Program-made: the position numbers and the translations under genes
Assembly (NCBI RefSeq): GCF_016907715.1
Contig: NZ_JAFBCM010000001.1
Span: 2,604,001 to 2,668,000 of the forward strand
DNA: 64,000 nucleotides
Source: Tenggerimyces flavus
Lineage (GTDB): Bacteria; Actinomycetota; Actinomycetes; Propionibacteriales; Actinopolymorphaceae
Reading direction: 5' to 3'
Shown here: piece after piece, positions 24,760-33,411 of the stretch
How positions within the stretch are numbered: position 1 is the stretch's first letter
How the letters are laid out: every line of letters begins with the position of its first letter
The notes under the pieces: generated by a model
Seen by the model: the letters and a program-made list of their open reading frames with translations, nothing else
Told to the model about the DNA's origin: nothing
The model's database searches: none

Positions 24760-25152
24760 ATGGCGAAGCTCAGCACCGACGAGCTCCTGGACGCGTTCAA
24801 GGAGATGACGCTCCTCGAGCTCAGCGAGTTCGTGAAGCAGTTCGAGGACACGTTCGGCGTGACCGCGGCCGCCCCGGTCGCCGTCGCGGCCGCCTCGGGT
24901 CCGGGTGGCGGCGGCGCCGCTGCCGAGGCTCCGGAGGAGAAGGACGAGTTCGACGTCGTCCTCGAGGCCGCTGGCGAGAAGAAGATCCAGGTCATCAAAG
25001 AGGTCCGTGCCCTCACCAGCCTGGGCCTGAAGGAGGCGAAGGACCTCGTCGAGGCCGCGCCGAAGCCCGTCCTGGAGAAGGTGAACAAGGAGCAGGCCGA
25101 CAAGGCCAAGGAGGCCCTCGAGGCCGCCGGTGCCAGCGTCTCGCTCAAGTAG
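24760..25152 (+). CDS. rplL: 50S ribosomal protein L7/L12
   Basis: 130 residues: N-terminal dimerisation helices ([27 protein letters not shown]), an Ala/Gly hinge (about 45-60), then the C-terminal factor-binding domain ([31 protein letters not shown]). Full length. The 3' ~100 nt and the terminator are repeated in tandem just downstream. Confidence 0.95.
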   Translation: MAKLSTDELLDAFKEMTLLELSEFVKQFEDTFGVTAAAPVAVAAASGPGGGGAAAEAPEEKDEFDVVLEAAGEKKIQVIKEVRALTSLGLKEAKDLVEAAPKPVLEKVNKEQADKAKEALEAAGASVSLK

Positions 25153-25186
25153 TACGCGGCAGCACCAGCACGAACGCTCGTCAGAG

Positions 25187-25215
25187 GGCGGTCATCCACA
25201 GCGTGGGTGGCCGCC
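25187..25215 (+). terminator. rplL terminator (first copy)
   Basis: GGCGGTCATCCAC (25187-25199), AGC loop, GTGGGTGGCCGCC (25203-25215): a 13-bp stem with two G-U pairs, then ATTCTGCTTGTCT. Confidence 0.7.
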
Positions 25216-25230
25216 ATTCTGCTTGTCTGG

Positions 25231-25339
25231 CGCGCCGAAGCCCGTCCTGGAGAAGGTGACGGTGCCAATCAAGGGGGAGCAGGCCGACAAGGCCAAGGAG
25301 GCCCTCGAGGCCGCCGGTGCCAGCGTCTCGCTCAAGTAG
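25231..25339 (+). pseudogene. duplicated 3' fragment of rplL
   Basis: From CGCGCCGAAG (25231; original at 25056) to the stop at 25339 the DNA repeats the 3' end of rplL, keeping the last ~32 codons intact except for four extra codons after EKV (reading TVPIKG instead of NK). It has no start codon of its own and lacks the N-terminal domain and hinge, so it is not a functional L7/L12. The repeat continues into the downstream terminator. Confidence 0.85.
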
Positions 25340-25373
25340 TACGCGGCAGCACCAGCACGAACGCTCGTCAGAG

Positions 25374-25402
25374 GGCGGTCATCCACAGCGTGGGTGGCCG
25401 CC
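25374..25402 (+). terminator. rplL terminator (second copy)
   Basis: Duplicate of the hairpin at 25187, arms 25374-25386 and 25390-25402, followed by TTCGGCATGTCT. The toxin-antitoxin genes start just downstream, so the pair is insulated from rplL by two terminators. Confidence 0.65.
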
Positions 25403-25431
25403 TTCGGCATGTCTGGCGACAATCGCCTATG

Positions 25432-25461
25432 CTGTCCAGACTAGACAGGACAGAGTACGAT
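25432..25461 (+). promoter_or_regulatory. toxin-antitoxin promoter and operator
   Basis: CTGTCC (25432-25437) and GGACAG (25448-25453) form a 6+10+6 inverted repeat just upstream of a TACGAT -10 box (25456-25461), which is 7 nt before the antitoxin ATG. This layout suits autorepression by the antitoxin or the TA complex on a leaderless transcript. Confidence 0.5.
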
Positions 25462-25468
25462 CAGGTCT

Positions 25469-25720
25469 ATGAGATGGCAGGTTCAGGAGGCGAAGCAGCG
25501 CTTCAGCGAGGTGCTGCGTCGAGCGCAGGAGGACGGGCCGCAGATCGTCACCAAACATGGGGAGGAGATCGCTGTGCTGATCGACATCAATGCATACAGA
25601 CATCTGACCGGGGGAGAGCTGAGCTTCAAGGACTTCCTCAGGACGATGCCAGAGCTCCCGGACGAGGTCCTGGAGCGTCCCGAGGAGTATCCGCGGGAGA
25701 TCGACCGGTCGGACGACTGA
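25469..25720 (+). CDS. Phd/YefM-family antitoxin
   Basis: 83 residues. QVQEAKQRFSEVLRRAQEDGPQIVTKHGEEIAVLI is the Phd/YefM DNA-binding domain; the acidic C-terminus (ELPDEVLERPEEYPREIDRSDD) would wrap the toxin. Binds its own operator and neutralises the PIN toxin encoded one base downstream. Leaderless start. Confidence 0.88.
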   Translation: MRWQVQEAKQRFSEVLRRAQEDGPQIVTKHGEEIAVLIDINAYRHLTGGELSFKDFLRTMPELPDEVLERPEEYPREIDRSDD

Positions 25721-25721
25721 C

Positions 25722-26132
25722 GTGCCGTATCTCCTCGACAGCAACGTTGTCTCCGAGCTCGGGAAGTCGCTTCCGGACCCGCGGCTGCTCGCCTGGTACG
25801 ACGAGGTGTCGTCCCATGATCTCTATCTGAGCGCGCTGACGGTCGGCGAGATCCGGCTGGGCGTCGAAACGATTCGGCGGCGAGATCCGCATCGGTCGCG
25901 GCGGCTCAGCGAGCAGCTGGCGGTGCTGCGCAGAAGCTATGCCGATCGCATCGTTCCGGTGACCAGCGACATCGCCGACGAGTGGGGTCGGCTGAGCAGT
26001 CCCGACCGGCTGCCCGTCGTGGACGGCATCCTCGCGGCGACCGCCCTCCTGCACGACTGGACGTTCGTCACCCGCAGCACGAAGGACGTCGAGCGGACCG
26101 GCGTACGGCTGCTCAACCCGTTCGAGGCCTGA
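25722..26132 (+). CDS. PIN-domain ribonuclease toxin (VapC/FitB type)
   Basis: 136 residues. Acidic metal-binding residues appear as LLDSNVVSE (D6, E12), LTVGEIRLG (Glu), and VVDGILAATALLHD (Asp), the PIN active site. Expected to cleave specific RNA, perhaps tRNA, when freed from the antitoxin. GTG start 1 nt after the antitoxin stop. Its WG..S and IPVTSDIADEWG features are typical of FitB-like toxins. The target is unknown. Confidence 0.87.
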   Translation: MPYLLDSNVVSELGKSLPDPRLLAWYDEVSSHDLYLSALTVGEIRLGVETIRRRDPHRSRRLSEQLAVLRRSYADRIVPVTSDIADEWGRLSSPDRLPVVDGILAATALLHDWTFVTRSTKDVERTGVRLLNPFEA

Positions 26133-26203
26133 GCCCACATCCGCACGAAGCGGGCGATGTGTGGAAACGACCGTCGCGGGACACAAATCCTGGGAGACCG
26201 GGC

Positions 26204-26232
26204 TGGACCGGTAAGTGACTGGCGCGTAACCT
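26204..26232 (+). promoter_or_regulatory. mce operon promoter
   Basis: TGGACC (26204-26209), a 17-bp spacer and TAACCT (26227-26232), giving a leader of about 100 nt before mkl. No operator palindrome was recognised. Confidence 0.5.
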
Positions 26233-26340
26233 CTGCTGCTTCGGTTCGTTGGGCTGCACCGGGGGAGCGCTGGTTGTTGCCCGCGCGAAGGGTCCGGCGG
26301 CCGGCCTGTAGACCCGTCCTAGGCCGCAAGGGAGTCCGTT

Positions 26341-27300
26341 GTGGGGGTGGAAGTCCGCGTCGAGGGATTGACGAAGTCCTTTGGCGGCCAGTTGATCTGG
26401 CGGGACGTCACGCTCACGCTCCCCGAGGGCGAGATCAACGTCATGCTCGGCCCGAGCGGCACCGGCAAGTCGGTCTTCCTCAAGTGCCTCGTCGGCCTGC
26501 TCAAACCGGACAAAGGCCACATCTACATCGAGGGAAACGACGTCGCGACGTGCAGCGAGCGGAAGCTGTACGAGATCCGGAAGTTGTTCGGCGTCCTCTT
26601 CCAGGACGGCGCCCTCTTCGGCTCGATGAACCTCTACGACAACGTCGCGTTCCCGCTCCGCGAGCACACCAAGAAGTCCGAGAGCGAAGTCCGCCGGATC
26701 GTCATGGAGAAGATCGACATGGTCGGTCTTCAAGGCGCCGAGACCAAGCTCCCCGGCGAGATCTCCGGCGGCATGCGCAAGCGGGCCGGCCTGGCACGGG
26801 CACTCGTGCTCGACCCCGAGATCATGCTGCTCGACGAGCCCGACTCCGGCCTCGACCCGGTCCGTACGGCGTTCCTCAATCAGCTCATCGTCGACCTCAG
26901 CCAGGACACCGGCGCGACGTTCCTGATCGTCACCCACGACATCAACACCGCCCGCACGGTGCCCGACAACATCGGCCTGCTCTACCACCGCCACCTCGCC
27001 ATGTTCGGCCCGCGCGAGATGCTCCTCAGCAGCGAGCAGCCCGTCGTCAGGCAGTTCCTCAACGCCCAACGGTTCGGGCCGATCGGGATGGCCGAGGAGA
27101 AGGACGCCGACGAGCTCGCCGCCGAGGCCGCGGCCGGCGTGGAGCTGCCGCCGCTGCCGCCGATCCCGCTCCAGCTCACCCCGTCCGACGGGTACGCCAG
27201 AGACACCCAACGCCCGCCCGGGGAGTGGTGCGCGACGTACGGCATCGCACCGCCGCCCGGGTCGTTCCAGCCGACGGTGACGGCCGGGGCGATGTCGTGA
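26341..27300 (+). CDS. mkl: Mce transporter ATPase (MlaF/Mkl-like)
   Basis: 319 residues. Walker A GPSGTGKS (37-44), signature ISGGMRKR, Walker B IMLLDEPD and switch His THD make a complete ABC ATPase of the MlaF/Mkl subfamily. A ~75-residue C-terminal extension (Pro/Glu-rich, 245-319) follows. It powers the YrbE/Mce lipid importer encoded downstream. GTG start; the stop overlaps yrbEA by 4 nt. M. tuberculosis keeps its orphan mkl at the same chromosomal site. Confidence 0.9.
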   Translation: MGVEVRVEGLTKSFGGQLIWRDVTLTLPEGEINVMLGPSGTGKSVFLKCLVGLLKPDKGHIYIEGNDVATCSERKLYEIRKLFGVLFQDGALFGSMNLYDNVAFPLREHTKKSESEVRRIVMEKIDMVGLQGAETKLPGEISGGMRKRAGLARALVLDPEIMLLDEPDSGLDPVRTAFLNQLIVDLSQDTGATFLIVTHDINTARTVPDNIGLLYHRHLAMFGPREMLLSSEQPVVRQFLNAQRFGPIGMAEEKDADELAAEAAAGVELPPLPPIPLQLTPSDGYARDTQRPPGEWCATYGIAPPPGSFQPTVTAGAMS

Positions 27301-28070
27301 CCTGGACGCCCGCGACGCCGGTCAAGGCGAGCGGGAGGCTGTTCGCGTTCACCCTCGACGTCCTCCGCGCCTTCCCCCGCAGGCCGTTCCAGTGGCGCGA
27401 GTTCCTCCAACAGGCCTGGTTCATCGCCAGCGTCACGATCGTCCCGACCGCACTCGTCGCGATCCCGTTCGGCGCGGTCATCGCGCTCCAGGTCGGCGGC
27501 CTGATCAAGCAGTTCGGCGCCCAGTCGTTCGCCGGCGCCGCGATGGTGCTCGCGGTCGTACGCGAAGCCTCGCCGATCGCCACCGCCCTCCTCATTGCGG
27601 GAGCGGGCGGCTCAGCGATCTGCGCCGACCTCGGCAGCCGCAAGATCCGCGAAGAGCTCGACGCCATGCAGGTCCTCGGCATCGACCCGCTGCACCGGCT
27701 CGTCGTCCCGCGCGTCCTCGCCGCCATGGTCGTCGCCGTCTTCCTGAACGGCCTCGTCAGCGTCGTCGGCGTGATCGGCGGCTACATCTTCAACGTCGTC
27801 CTCCAAGGCGGCACCCCCGGCGCGTATATAGCCAGCTTCACCGCGTTAGCCCAGCTCCCCGACCTGTGGGCCGGCGAGATCAAGGCGCTCGTGTTCGGCT
27901 TCATCGCCGCGATGGTCGCGTCGTACAAGGGCATGAACGCCGGCGGCGGACCCAAGGGCGTCGGCGACGCGGTCAACCAGAGCGTCGTGATCACGTTCAT
28001 GCTGCTGTTCTTCGCCAACTTCGTCATGCAGGCGATCTACTTCCAGATCGTCCCGCCGAAGGGCGGCTGA
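27297..28070 (+). CDS. Mce ABC permease YrbE-A
   Basis: 257 residues, MlaE/YrbE permease with five or six transmembrane helices, EASPIATALLIAGAGGSAICADLGSRKIREELDAMQVLGIDPLHRLVVPR (the conserved coupling-helix region with EELDAM) and a C-terminal NQSVVITFMLLFFANFVMQAIYF helix. Forms the inner-membrane channel with YrbE-B. GTG start within a GTGA overlap with mkl. Confidence 0.9.
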   Translation: MTWTPATPVKASGRLFAFTLDVLRAFPRRPFQWREFLQQAWFIASVTIVPTALVAIPFGAVIALQVGGLIKQFGAQSFAGAAMVLAVVREASPIATALLIAGAGGSAICADLGSRKIREELDAMQVLGIDPLHRLVVPRVLAAMVVAVFLNGLVSVVGVIGGYIFNVVLQGGTPGAYIASFTALAQLPDLWAGEIKALVFGFIAAMVASYKGMNAGGGPKGVGDAVNQSVVITFMLLFFANFVMQAIYFQIVPPKGG

Positions 28071-28072
28071 GC

Positions 28073-28897
28073 GTGGCGATCAGGAACGTGGCAACGGCGC
28101 CGGTCAAGCTCCTCGACCTGCTCGGCGCGCAGCTCTCCTTCTACCTCAAGGCCCTCGCCTGGACGCCGCGCACGATCCGCCGCTACCGGCGCGAGGTCTG
28201 GCGCCTGCTCGCCGAGGTCACGTTCGGTACCGGCGCGCTCGCGGTGATCGGCGGAACGGTCGGCGTGATCGCGTTCCTCGCGTTCTTCACCGGCACCGAG
28301 GTCGGCCTGCAGGGGTACGCGAGCCTCCAGCAGCTCGGCACGTCGGCCTTCACCGGCTTCGTCAGCGCGTACTTCAACACCAGAGAGATCGCCCCGCTCA
28401 TCGCCGGCATCGCGCTCGCCGCGACGGTCGGCTGCGGCTTCACCGCCCAGCTCGGCGCGATGCGGATCTCCGAAGAGGTCGACGCGCTCGAGGTCATGGG
28501 CGTACCGAGCCTGCCGTTCCTCGTCACCAGCCGCATCATCGCCGGCCTGGTCGCGATCATCCCGCTGTACGTGATCGGCCTGTTCTCCAGCTACTTCGCC
28601 ACCAGGCTGATCGTCACCGGCTACTACGGCCAGAGCGCCGGCACGTACGACCACTACTTCCACCTGTTCTTACCGCCGTACGACGTGCTCTGGTCGTTCG
28701 GCAAGGTGCTCGTCTTCGCGGTCGTGATCATCCTCATCCACTGCTACCACGGCTACAACGCCTCGGGTGGTCCCGCCGGCGTGGGCGTCGCCGTCGGGCG
28801 CGCGGTGCGAACGTCGATCGTCGCGATCAACGTCGTCGACCTGCTGCTCTCGATGGCCATCTGGGGTGCCACGACGAGCGTCCGGCTGGCAGGGTAG
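28073..28897 (+). CDS. Mce ABC permease YrbE-B
   Basis: 274 residues, second MlaE-type permease: LIAGIALAATVGCGFTAQLGAMRISEEVDALEVMGVPSLPFLVTSR carries the EEVDALEVM coupling motif, and YNASGGPAGVGVAVGRAVRTS precedes the last helix. GTG start 2 nt after yrbEA, so tightly coupled. Confidence 0.9.
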   Translation: MAIRNVATAPVKLLDLLGAQLSFYLKALAWTPRTIRRYRREVWRLLAEVTFGTGALAVIGGTVGVIAFLAFFTGTEVGLQGYASLQQLGTSAFTGFVSAYFNTREIAPLIAGIALAATVGCGFTAQLGAMRISEEVDALEVMGVPSLPFLVTSRIIAGLVAIIPLYVIGLFSSYFATRLIVTGYYGQSAGTYDHYFHLFLPPYDVLWSFGKVLVFAVVIILIHCYHGYNASGGPAGVGVAVGRAVRTSIVAINVVDLLLSMAIWGATTSVRLAG

Positions 28898-28902
28898 GGC
28901 GA

Positions 28903-30210
28903 ATGCCGCAGGGAGGCACGATTCGACGGCGAGCGCTGGGGCTCGCCTTCCTGGCCGTGCTCGCGGCCTTCGGCTGGCTGACGTACGCCTCGTTCAACCA
29001 GATCTTCAAGCACACCACCGACGTCACGCTCGAGACCAGCCACATCGGCCTGCAGCTGGACAAGCACGCCGACGTGAAGCTGCGCGGCGCGATCGTCGGC
29101 GAGGTACGCGAGATCGAGGCGGAGGGCGACGGCGCCAAGATCAAGCTCGCGCTCAACCCGGACGACGACCACCTGATCCCCGCGAACGTCACCGCGCGGA
29201 TCCTCCCGAAGACCTTGTTCGGCGAGAAGTTCGTCGACCTGGTCGTGCCGGAACGCACCAGCCACCTCACGATCGCCGAGGGCGACGTGATCAGCCGCGA
29301 CCGCACGAGGGTCGGCATCGAGCTCGAGACCGTGCTGAACGACGTCTATCCGTTGCTGCGAACGATCAACCCCGCCAAGCTGAACGCCACCCTGAACGCC
29401 GTAGCCACCGCGCTCGAGGGCCGCGGCGAGGAGATCGGCGACAATCTCGTCAAGCTCGACGGCTACCTCACCGAGCTCAACCCGCACGTCCCCGCGCTCA
29501 AGCAGGACGTCACCGAGCTCGCGAACGTCGCCGACATCTACGACGACGCGACCCCCGATCTCGTACGCCTGCTGAAGAACGCCACCACGACCGGCAACAC
29601 CGTCGTGCTGAAGAAGCAAGCCCTGCAGGACTTCCTCGTCGACCTGTCCGGCACCGCGCAGACCGCCGACGACTTCCTCGCCAAGAACGAACGAGCGCTG
29701 ATCGAGCTCGGCGAAGTGAGCCGCCCGACGCTCGAGGTGCTCGCGACGTACTCGCCGGAGTACACCTGCCTGCTGCAGGGCATGGCGAACTGGGTGCCGC
29801 GCTTCACCGACGCGTTCGGCGGCGGCGAGCACTTCAAGGGCACCGCGCGCAGCCTGCACATCACGCTCGAGGTCGTGCCGCAGAAGCGCGGCTACAGCCG
29901 CGAGGACCGGCCGGCGTTCCTGGACGACCGCGGTCCCGGTTGCCGGAGCCTGCCGACGCCGCCGTACAACCAGAAGAACCCCGGCCCAGGCGGCAACATC
30001 CACGACGGCGTCGGCGAGCAGCCCGGCCCCGGCAGCCGCACGCCGAGCGTCTTCGACGTCACGAGCGGCGACGCGGGCACCGCGGACGAGCAGGCGTTGG
30101 TCGACGCGCTCGTCGCGCCGGTGATGGACGAGCAGCCAACGGACGTTCCCGACATCGCCACGCTGCTGTTCGGCCCGCTGGCCAGGGGAACGGAGGTGAG
30201 CGTGCGATGA
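28903..30210 (+). CDS. mceA: MCE family protein A
   Basis: 435 residues. One N-terminal membrane anchor (about 10-30), the MCE/MlaD domain (about 38-125, with AIVGEVREIE and TLFGEKFVDLV), a long helical region (130-300) and a soluble C-terminus with two Cys. In Mce complexes six such subunits form a hexamer and tunnel carrying lipids or sterols through the periplasm. The stop overlaps mceB by 4 nt. First of six mce genes in canonical order. Confidence 0.88.
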   Translation: MPQGGTIRRRALGLAFLAVLAAFGWLTYASFNQIFKHTTDVTLETSHIGLQLDKHADVKLRGAIVGEVREIEAEGDGAKIKLALNPDDDHLIPANVTARILPKTLFGEKFVDLVVPERTSHLTIAEGDVISRDRTRVGIELETVLNDVYPLLRTINPAKLNATLNAVATALEGRGEEIGDNLVKLDGYLTELNPHVPALKQDVTELANVADIYDDATPDLVRLLKNATTTGNTVVLKKQALQDFLVDLSGTAQTADDFLAKNERALIELGEVSRPTLEVLATYSPEYTCLLQGMANWVPRFTDAFGGGEHFKGTARSLHITLEVVPQKRGYSREDRPAFLDDRGPGCRSLPTPPYNQKNPGPGGNIHDGVGEQPGPGSRTPSVFDVTSGDAGTADEQALVDALVAPVMDEQPTDVPDIATLLFGPLARGTEVSVR

Positions 30211-31238
30211 AGACCGCCTCCGCGGGCATCAAGCTCCTCATCTTCGCCGTCGTGACGGTTCTCGCGACGGCCGTGCTCGCCGTGACGATCGCCAACATCG
30301 GCCTCGGCGAGTCCAAGCGGTACGGCGCGATCTTCACCGACGTGACCGGTGTGGAGAAGGGCGACGACGTCCGCATCGCTGGCGTCCGCGTCGGCGAGAT
30401 CCAGGAGATCGGCGTCGAGCAGCAAGGGAACGCCAAGCCCACCGCGAAGATCACGTTCTCCGTCGACGCCGACCAGCAGCTGTCCACCAGCGTGCGCGCG
30501 GCGCTGCGCTACCGGAACCTCGTCGGCCAGCGCTACCTCGCGCTGAGCGAAGGCCCGGGCGCGGCGACGCCGCTCGGCGAGAACGACACGATCCCGCTCA
30601 GTCAGACCCAGCCCGCGCTCGACCTGAACGTGCTGTTCAACGGCTTCAAGCCGCTGTTCGCCGCGCTCTCGCCGCAGGACGTCAACAAGCTCGCATACGA
30701 GATCATCCAAGTCCTGCAGGGAGAAGCCGGAACGGTCGAGAGCCTGCTCACCCACACGGCCTCGCTCACCAGCTCCCTCGCCGACCAGGACAAGGTGATC
30801 GGCGACCTGATCGACAACCTCAACACCGTGCTCGCCACCGTCGGCGAACGGGACGAGAAGCTCGGCGAGCTGATCGGCGAGTTGCAGCGCTTCGTCTCCG
30901 GGCTGTCGGAGGACCGCAAGGCGATCGGCGACTCGCTCGCTTCGATCGTCGACCTCAACACCCAGACAGCCGGCCTGCTGAAAGACGCCCGCGGGCCGCT
31001 GAAGAAGGACATCGCCGAGCTCAGCACGCTCGCCGGCACGCTCAACGAGAACGCCGGAATCGTCGAACGTACGTTGAAGAACATGCCGCCGAAGCTCACC
31101 GCGCTGACCCGCACGGCGACGTACGGCAGCTGGTTCAACTTCTACATGTGCGACTTCGAGGCCCGCATCGTGCTGCCCAACGGGCAGGAGCTGCCGCGCA
31201 CCTCGCTGCACGTCACCGCGCAGAGGTGCCAGCGATGA
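30207..31238 (+). CDS. mceB: MCE family protein B
   Basis: 343 residues. N-terminal anchor (about 8-30), MCE domain (35-120: VEKGDDVRIAGVRVGEIQEI, YRNLVGQRYLALSEG), then a helical hairpin region rich in Leu/Asp heptads (150-310) for the tunnel, and a C-terminus with a Cys pair. ATG in an ATGA overlap with mceA and with mceC. Confidence 0.88.
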   Translation: MKTASAGIKLLIFAVVTVLATAVLAVTIANIGLGESKRYGAIFTDVTGVEKGDDVRIAGVRVGEIQEIGVEQQGNAKPTAKITFSVDADQQLSTSVRAALRYRNLVGQRYLALSEGPGAATPLGENDTIPLSQTQPALDLNVLFNGFKPLFAALSPQDVNKLAYEIIQVLQGEAGTVESLLTHTASLTSSLADQDKVIGDLIDNLNTVLATVGERDEKLGELIGELQRFVSGLSEDRKAIGDSLASIVDLNTQTAGLLKDARGPLKKDIAELSTLAGTLNENAGIVERTLKNMPPKLTALTRTATYGSWFNFYMCDFEARIVLPNGQELPRTSLHVTAQRCQR

Positions 31239-32233
31239 GGCCGTTCCGCGAACGCAGCATGCTGAGCATCGGCGCCGCCGGGCTCGCGGTGCTCGGCGTC
31301 CTCGTCTACGCCGCGTTCAACGCCGACGACCTGCCGGTGATCGGCGGCGGCACCAAGTACGCGGCGCAGTTCACCGAGGCGGGCGGCATCCGCCCCGACG
31401 ACGAGGTCCGCGTCGCGGGCGTCAAGGTCGGCCACGTCGAGACCGTCGAGCTGGACGGCGACCACGTCCGCGTCGGGTTCAAGGTCGAGGACGAGGACAC
31501 CCGGCTCGGCACGAGGACTGGCGCGGCGATCCGGATCAAGACCGTGCTCGGCCGCATGTACCTCTCGCTCGAGCCCGCCGGCCCCGGACACCTCGACCCG
31601 AAGACGGAGATCCCGCGCGACCGTACGGTGGCGCCCTACAACGTCGTCGAAGCGTTCACCGACCTCACCGAGACCACCGAACGCATCGACACCGGGCAGC
31701 TCGCCACCGCGCTCGGCACGCTGTCGGACACGTTCGAGAACACCCCGGACGAGGTTCGCGACACGCTGAACGGCCTGTCCAGGCTCTCGCGCACGATCGC
31801 CACCCGCGACGAGCAGCTCCGCACCCTGCTCGAGAACTCCAAGACGGTCACGAAGGTCCTGTCCGACCGCGACGACGAGCTGGTCAAGCTGCTCAAGGAC
31901 GGCGACCTGCTGCTGAAGGAGATCCAGGCGAGGCGCGAGCTCATCCACCAGCTGCTCGTCACCACACAGACCCTGTCCACGCAGCTCACCGGCCTGGTCG
32001 CCGACAACCGCGCGCAGCTCGAGCCCGCGTTGCGCAAGCTCGCCGGCGTCGTCGCGCTGCTGCGCAAGAACCAGGCCAGCCTCGACAAGAGCATCGAGCT
32101 GCTGGCGCCGTTCGTCCGCGTGTTCGCCAACACGCTGGGCACCGGCCCGTGGTTCGACACCTACATCCCCAACCTCGCGCCGCTCCCGGCCGTGCCGAGG
32201 CTGCCCGGACAGCCGGCGGGAGGCGCGCAGTGA
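31235..32233 (+). CDS. mceC: MCE family protein C
   Basis: 332 residues. Membrane anchor about 10-28, MCE domain 40-115 (IRPDDEVRVAGVKVGHVETV, TVLGRMYLSLEPAG), helical tunnel region to ~300, and a short Pro-rich end. ATG in an ATGA overlap with mceB; GTGA overlap with mceD. Confidence 0.88.
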   Translation: MRPFRERSMLSIGAAGLAVLGVLVYAAFNADDLPVIGGGTKYAAQFTEAGGIRPDDEVRVAGVKVGHVETVELDGDHVRVGFKVEDEDTRLGTRTGAAIRIKTVLGRMYLSLEPAGPGHLDPKTEIPRDRTVAPYNVVEAFTDLTETTERIDTGQLATALGTLSDTFENTPDEVRDTLNGLSRLSRTIATRDEQLRTLLENSKTVTKVLSDRDDELVKLLKDGDLLLKEIQARRELIHQLLVTTQTLSTQLTGLVADNRAQLEPALRKLAGVVALLRKNQASLDKSIELLAPFVRVFANTLGTGPWFDTYIPNLAPLPAVPRLPGQPAGGAQ

Positions 32234-33411
32234 GCCTGTCGACGCCGTTGCCCAAGCTGCTGCGCTGGGCCCGTGCCACCCACGTTCTCGCCGTGATCAT
32301 CGCGGTCGCGGTGGTCGCCGGCATCGTGTACGCGGTCTGGCCGGACCCGCCGCAGACCCACGTCACGGCGCATTTCCCGCGCACGATCGGCCTGTACGAG
32401 GGGTCCGACGTCCGCGTGCTCGGCGTGAAGATCGGCCGCGTCGACAAGGTGACGCCCGAGGGCGAGACCGTCCGCGTCGACCTGTCGTACGAGACCAGGC
32501 ACAAGATCCCGGCGAGCGCCAAGGCGGTCATCGCCGCGCCCTCGCTGGTGAGCGACCGGTACGTGCAGCTCACGCCGGCCTACAGCAGCGGCCCCGTCCT
32601 CGCCGACGGCGCCGACATCCCGCTGCGCGACACCGCGGTCCCGGTCGAGCTGGACCGGATCTACTCCAGCCTGAACGAGCTGTCGGTCGCCCTCGGTCCC
32701 GACGGCGCGAACAAGGACGGCGCGCTGTCGGAGCTGCTCGACACCGGCGCGCGCAACCTCGACGGGCAGGGCAAGAAGGTCAACAGCACCGTCGGCGACC
32801 TCGCCGACGCGGTGGGCACGCTGTCCGGCAGTCGCGAGGACCTGTTCGCGACGGTCCGCCAGCTGCAGGACTTCACGACCACGTTGGCGAACAACGACGA
32901 GAACGTCCGCCAGTTCAACGGCGACCTGCAGCTCGTCGCCGACCAGCTCTCCGGCGAGCGCGCGGACCTGCAGAAGGCGCTCGACAACCTCGCGGTCGCG
33001 CTGTCAGAGGTGTCGTCGTTCGTGCACGACAACCGCGCCGAGCTGCGGCAGAACATCGACGGGCTCACCGAGCTGTCCAAGACGCTGGTCAAGCAGCAGG
33101 ACGCGTTGCGCGAGGTGATCGACGAGTCGCCGGTCGCGCTGGCCAACCTGGACCGTACGTACAACCCGAAGTCGGGCACGCTCGACACCCGCAACAACTT
33201 CGCGCAGACCGACGACCCGGGCCTGTACCTGTGCTCGCTGCTCCAGCAGCTCGGGCAGCCGGAGGACGCCTGCAAGGACCTGCGCGCGCTGCTCGACGAC
33301 CTGCCGCTGCCGCCCCTGCCCGGTGGCGAGGCGCGGGCGGCGACGACCAACGTGCAGTCCGGCCGCGACCTCACCCTCGGCGGAATCCTGGCGAAGGAGG
33401 GCGCGCGATGA
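32230..33411 (+). CDS. mceD: MCE family protein D
   Basis: 393 residues. Anchor about 18-37, MCE domain 42-125 (LYEGSDVRVLGVKIGRVDKV, SLVSDRYVQLTP), a long helical segment with regular Leu/Asp repeats (150-320) and a C-terminus with a Cys pair and Pro/Leu-rich DDLPLPPLPGG. GTG start. Confidence 0.88.
   Translation: MSLSTPLPKLLRWARATHVLAVIIAVAVVAGIVYAVWPDPPQTHVTAHFPRTIGLYEGSDVRVLGVKIGRVDKVTPEGETVRVDLSYETRHKIPASAKAVIAAPSLVSDRYVQLTPAYSSGPVLADGADIPLRDTAVPVELDRIYSSLNELSVALGPDGANKDGALSELLDTGARNLDGQGKKVNSTVGDLADAVGTLSGSREDLFATVRQLQDFTTTLANNDENVRQFNGDLQLVADQLSGERADLQKALDNLAVALSEVSSFVHDNRAELRQNIDGLTELSKTLVKQQDALREVIDESPVALANLDRTYNPKSGTLDTRNNFAQTDDPGLYLCSLLQQLGQPEDACKDLRALLDDLPLPPLPGGEARAATTNVQSGRDLTLGGILAKEGAR

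Larger units (their letters stand above)
25056..25402. repeat. tandem duplication of rplL 3' end and terminator
   Basis: Unit 1 (25056-about 25215) and unit 2 (25231-about 25402) are offset by 175 bp at the left and 187 bp at the right because unit 2 has a 12-bp insertion near 25258-25276. Identity is otherwise nearly complete, including 60 bp of non-coding DNA, so the event is recent. Confidence 0.88.

Noticed and set aside
25130-25339. 69-codon frame spanning the rplL duplication as a new small gene
   Set aside because: Its N-terminus reads through untranslated DNA out of the rplL frame; only the copied rplL C-terminus is protein-like. Treated as a pseudogene fragment.
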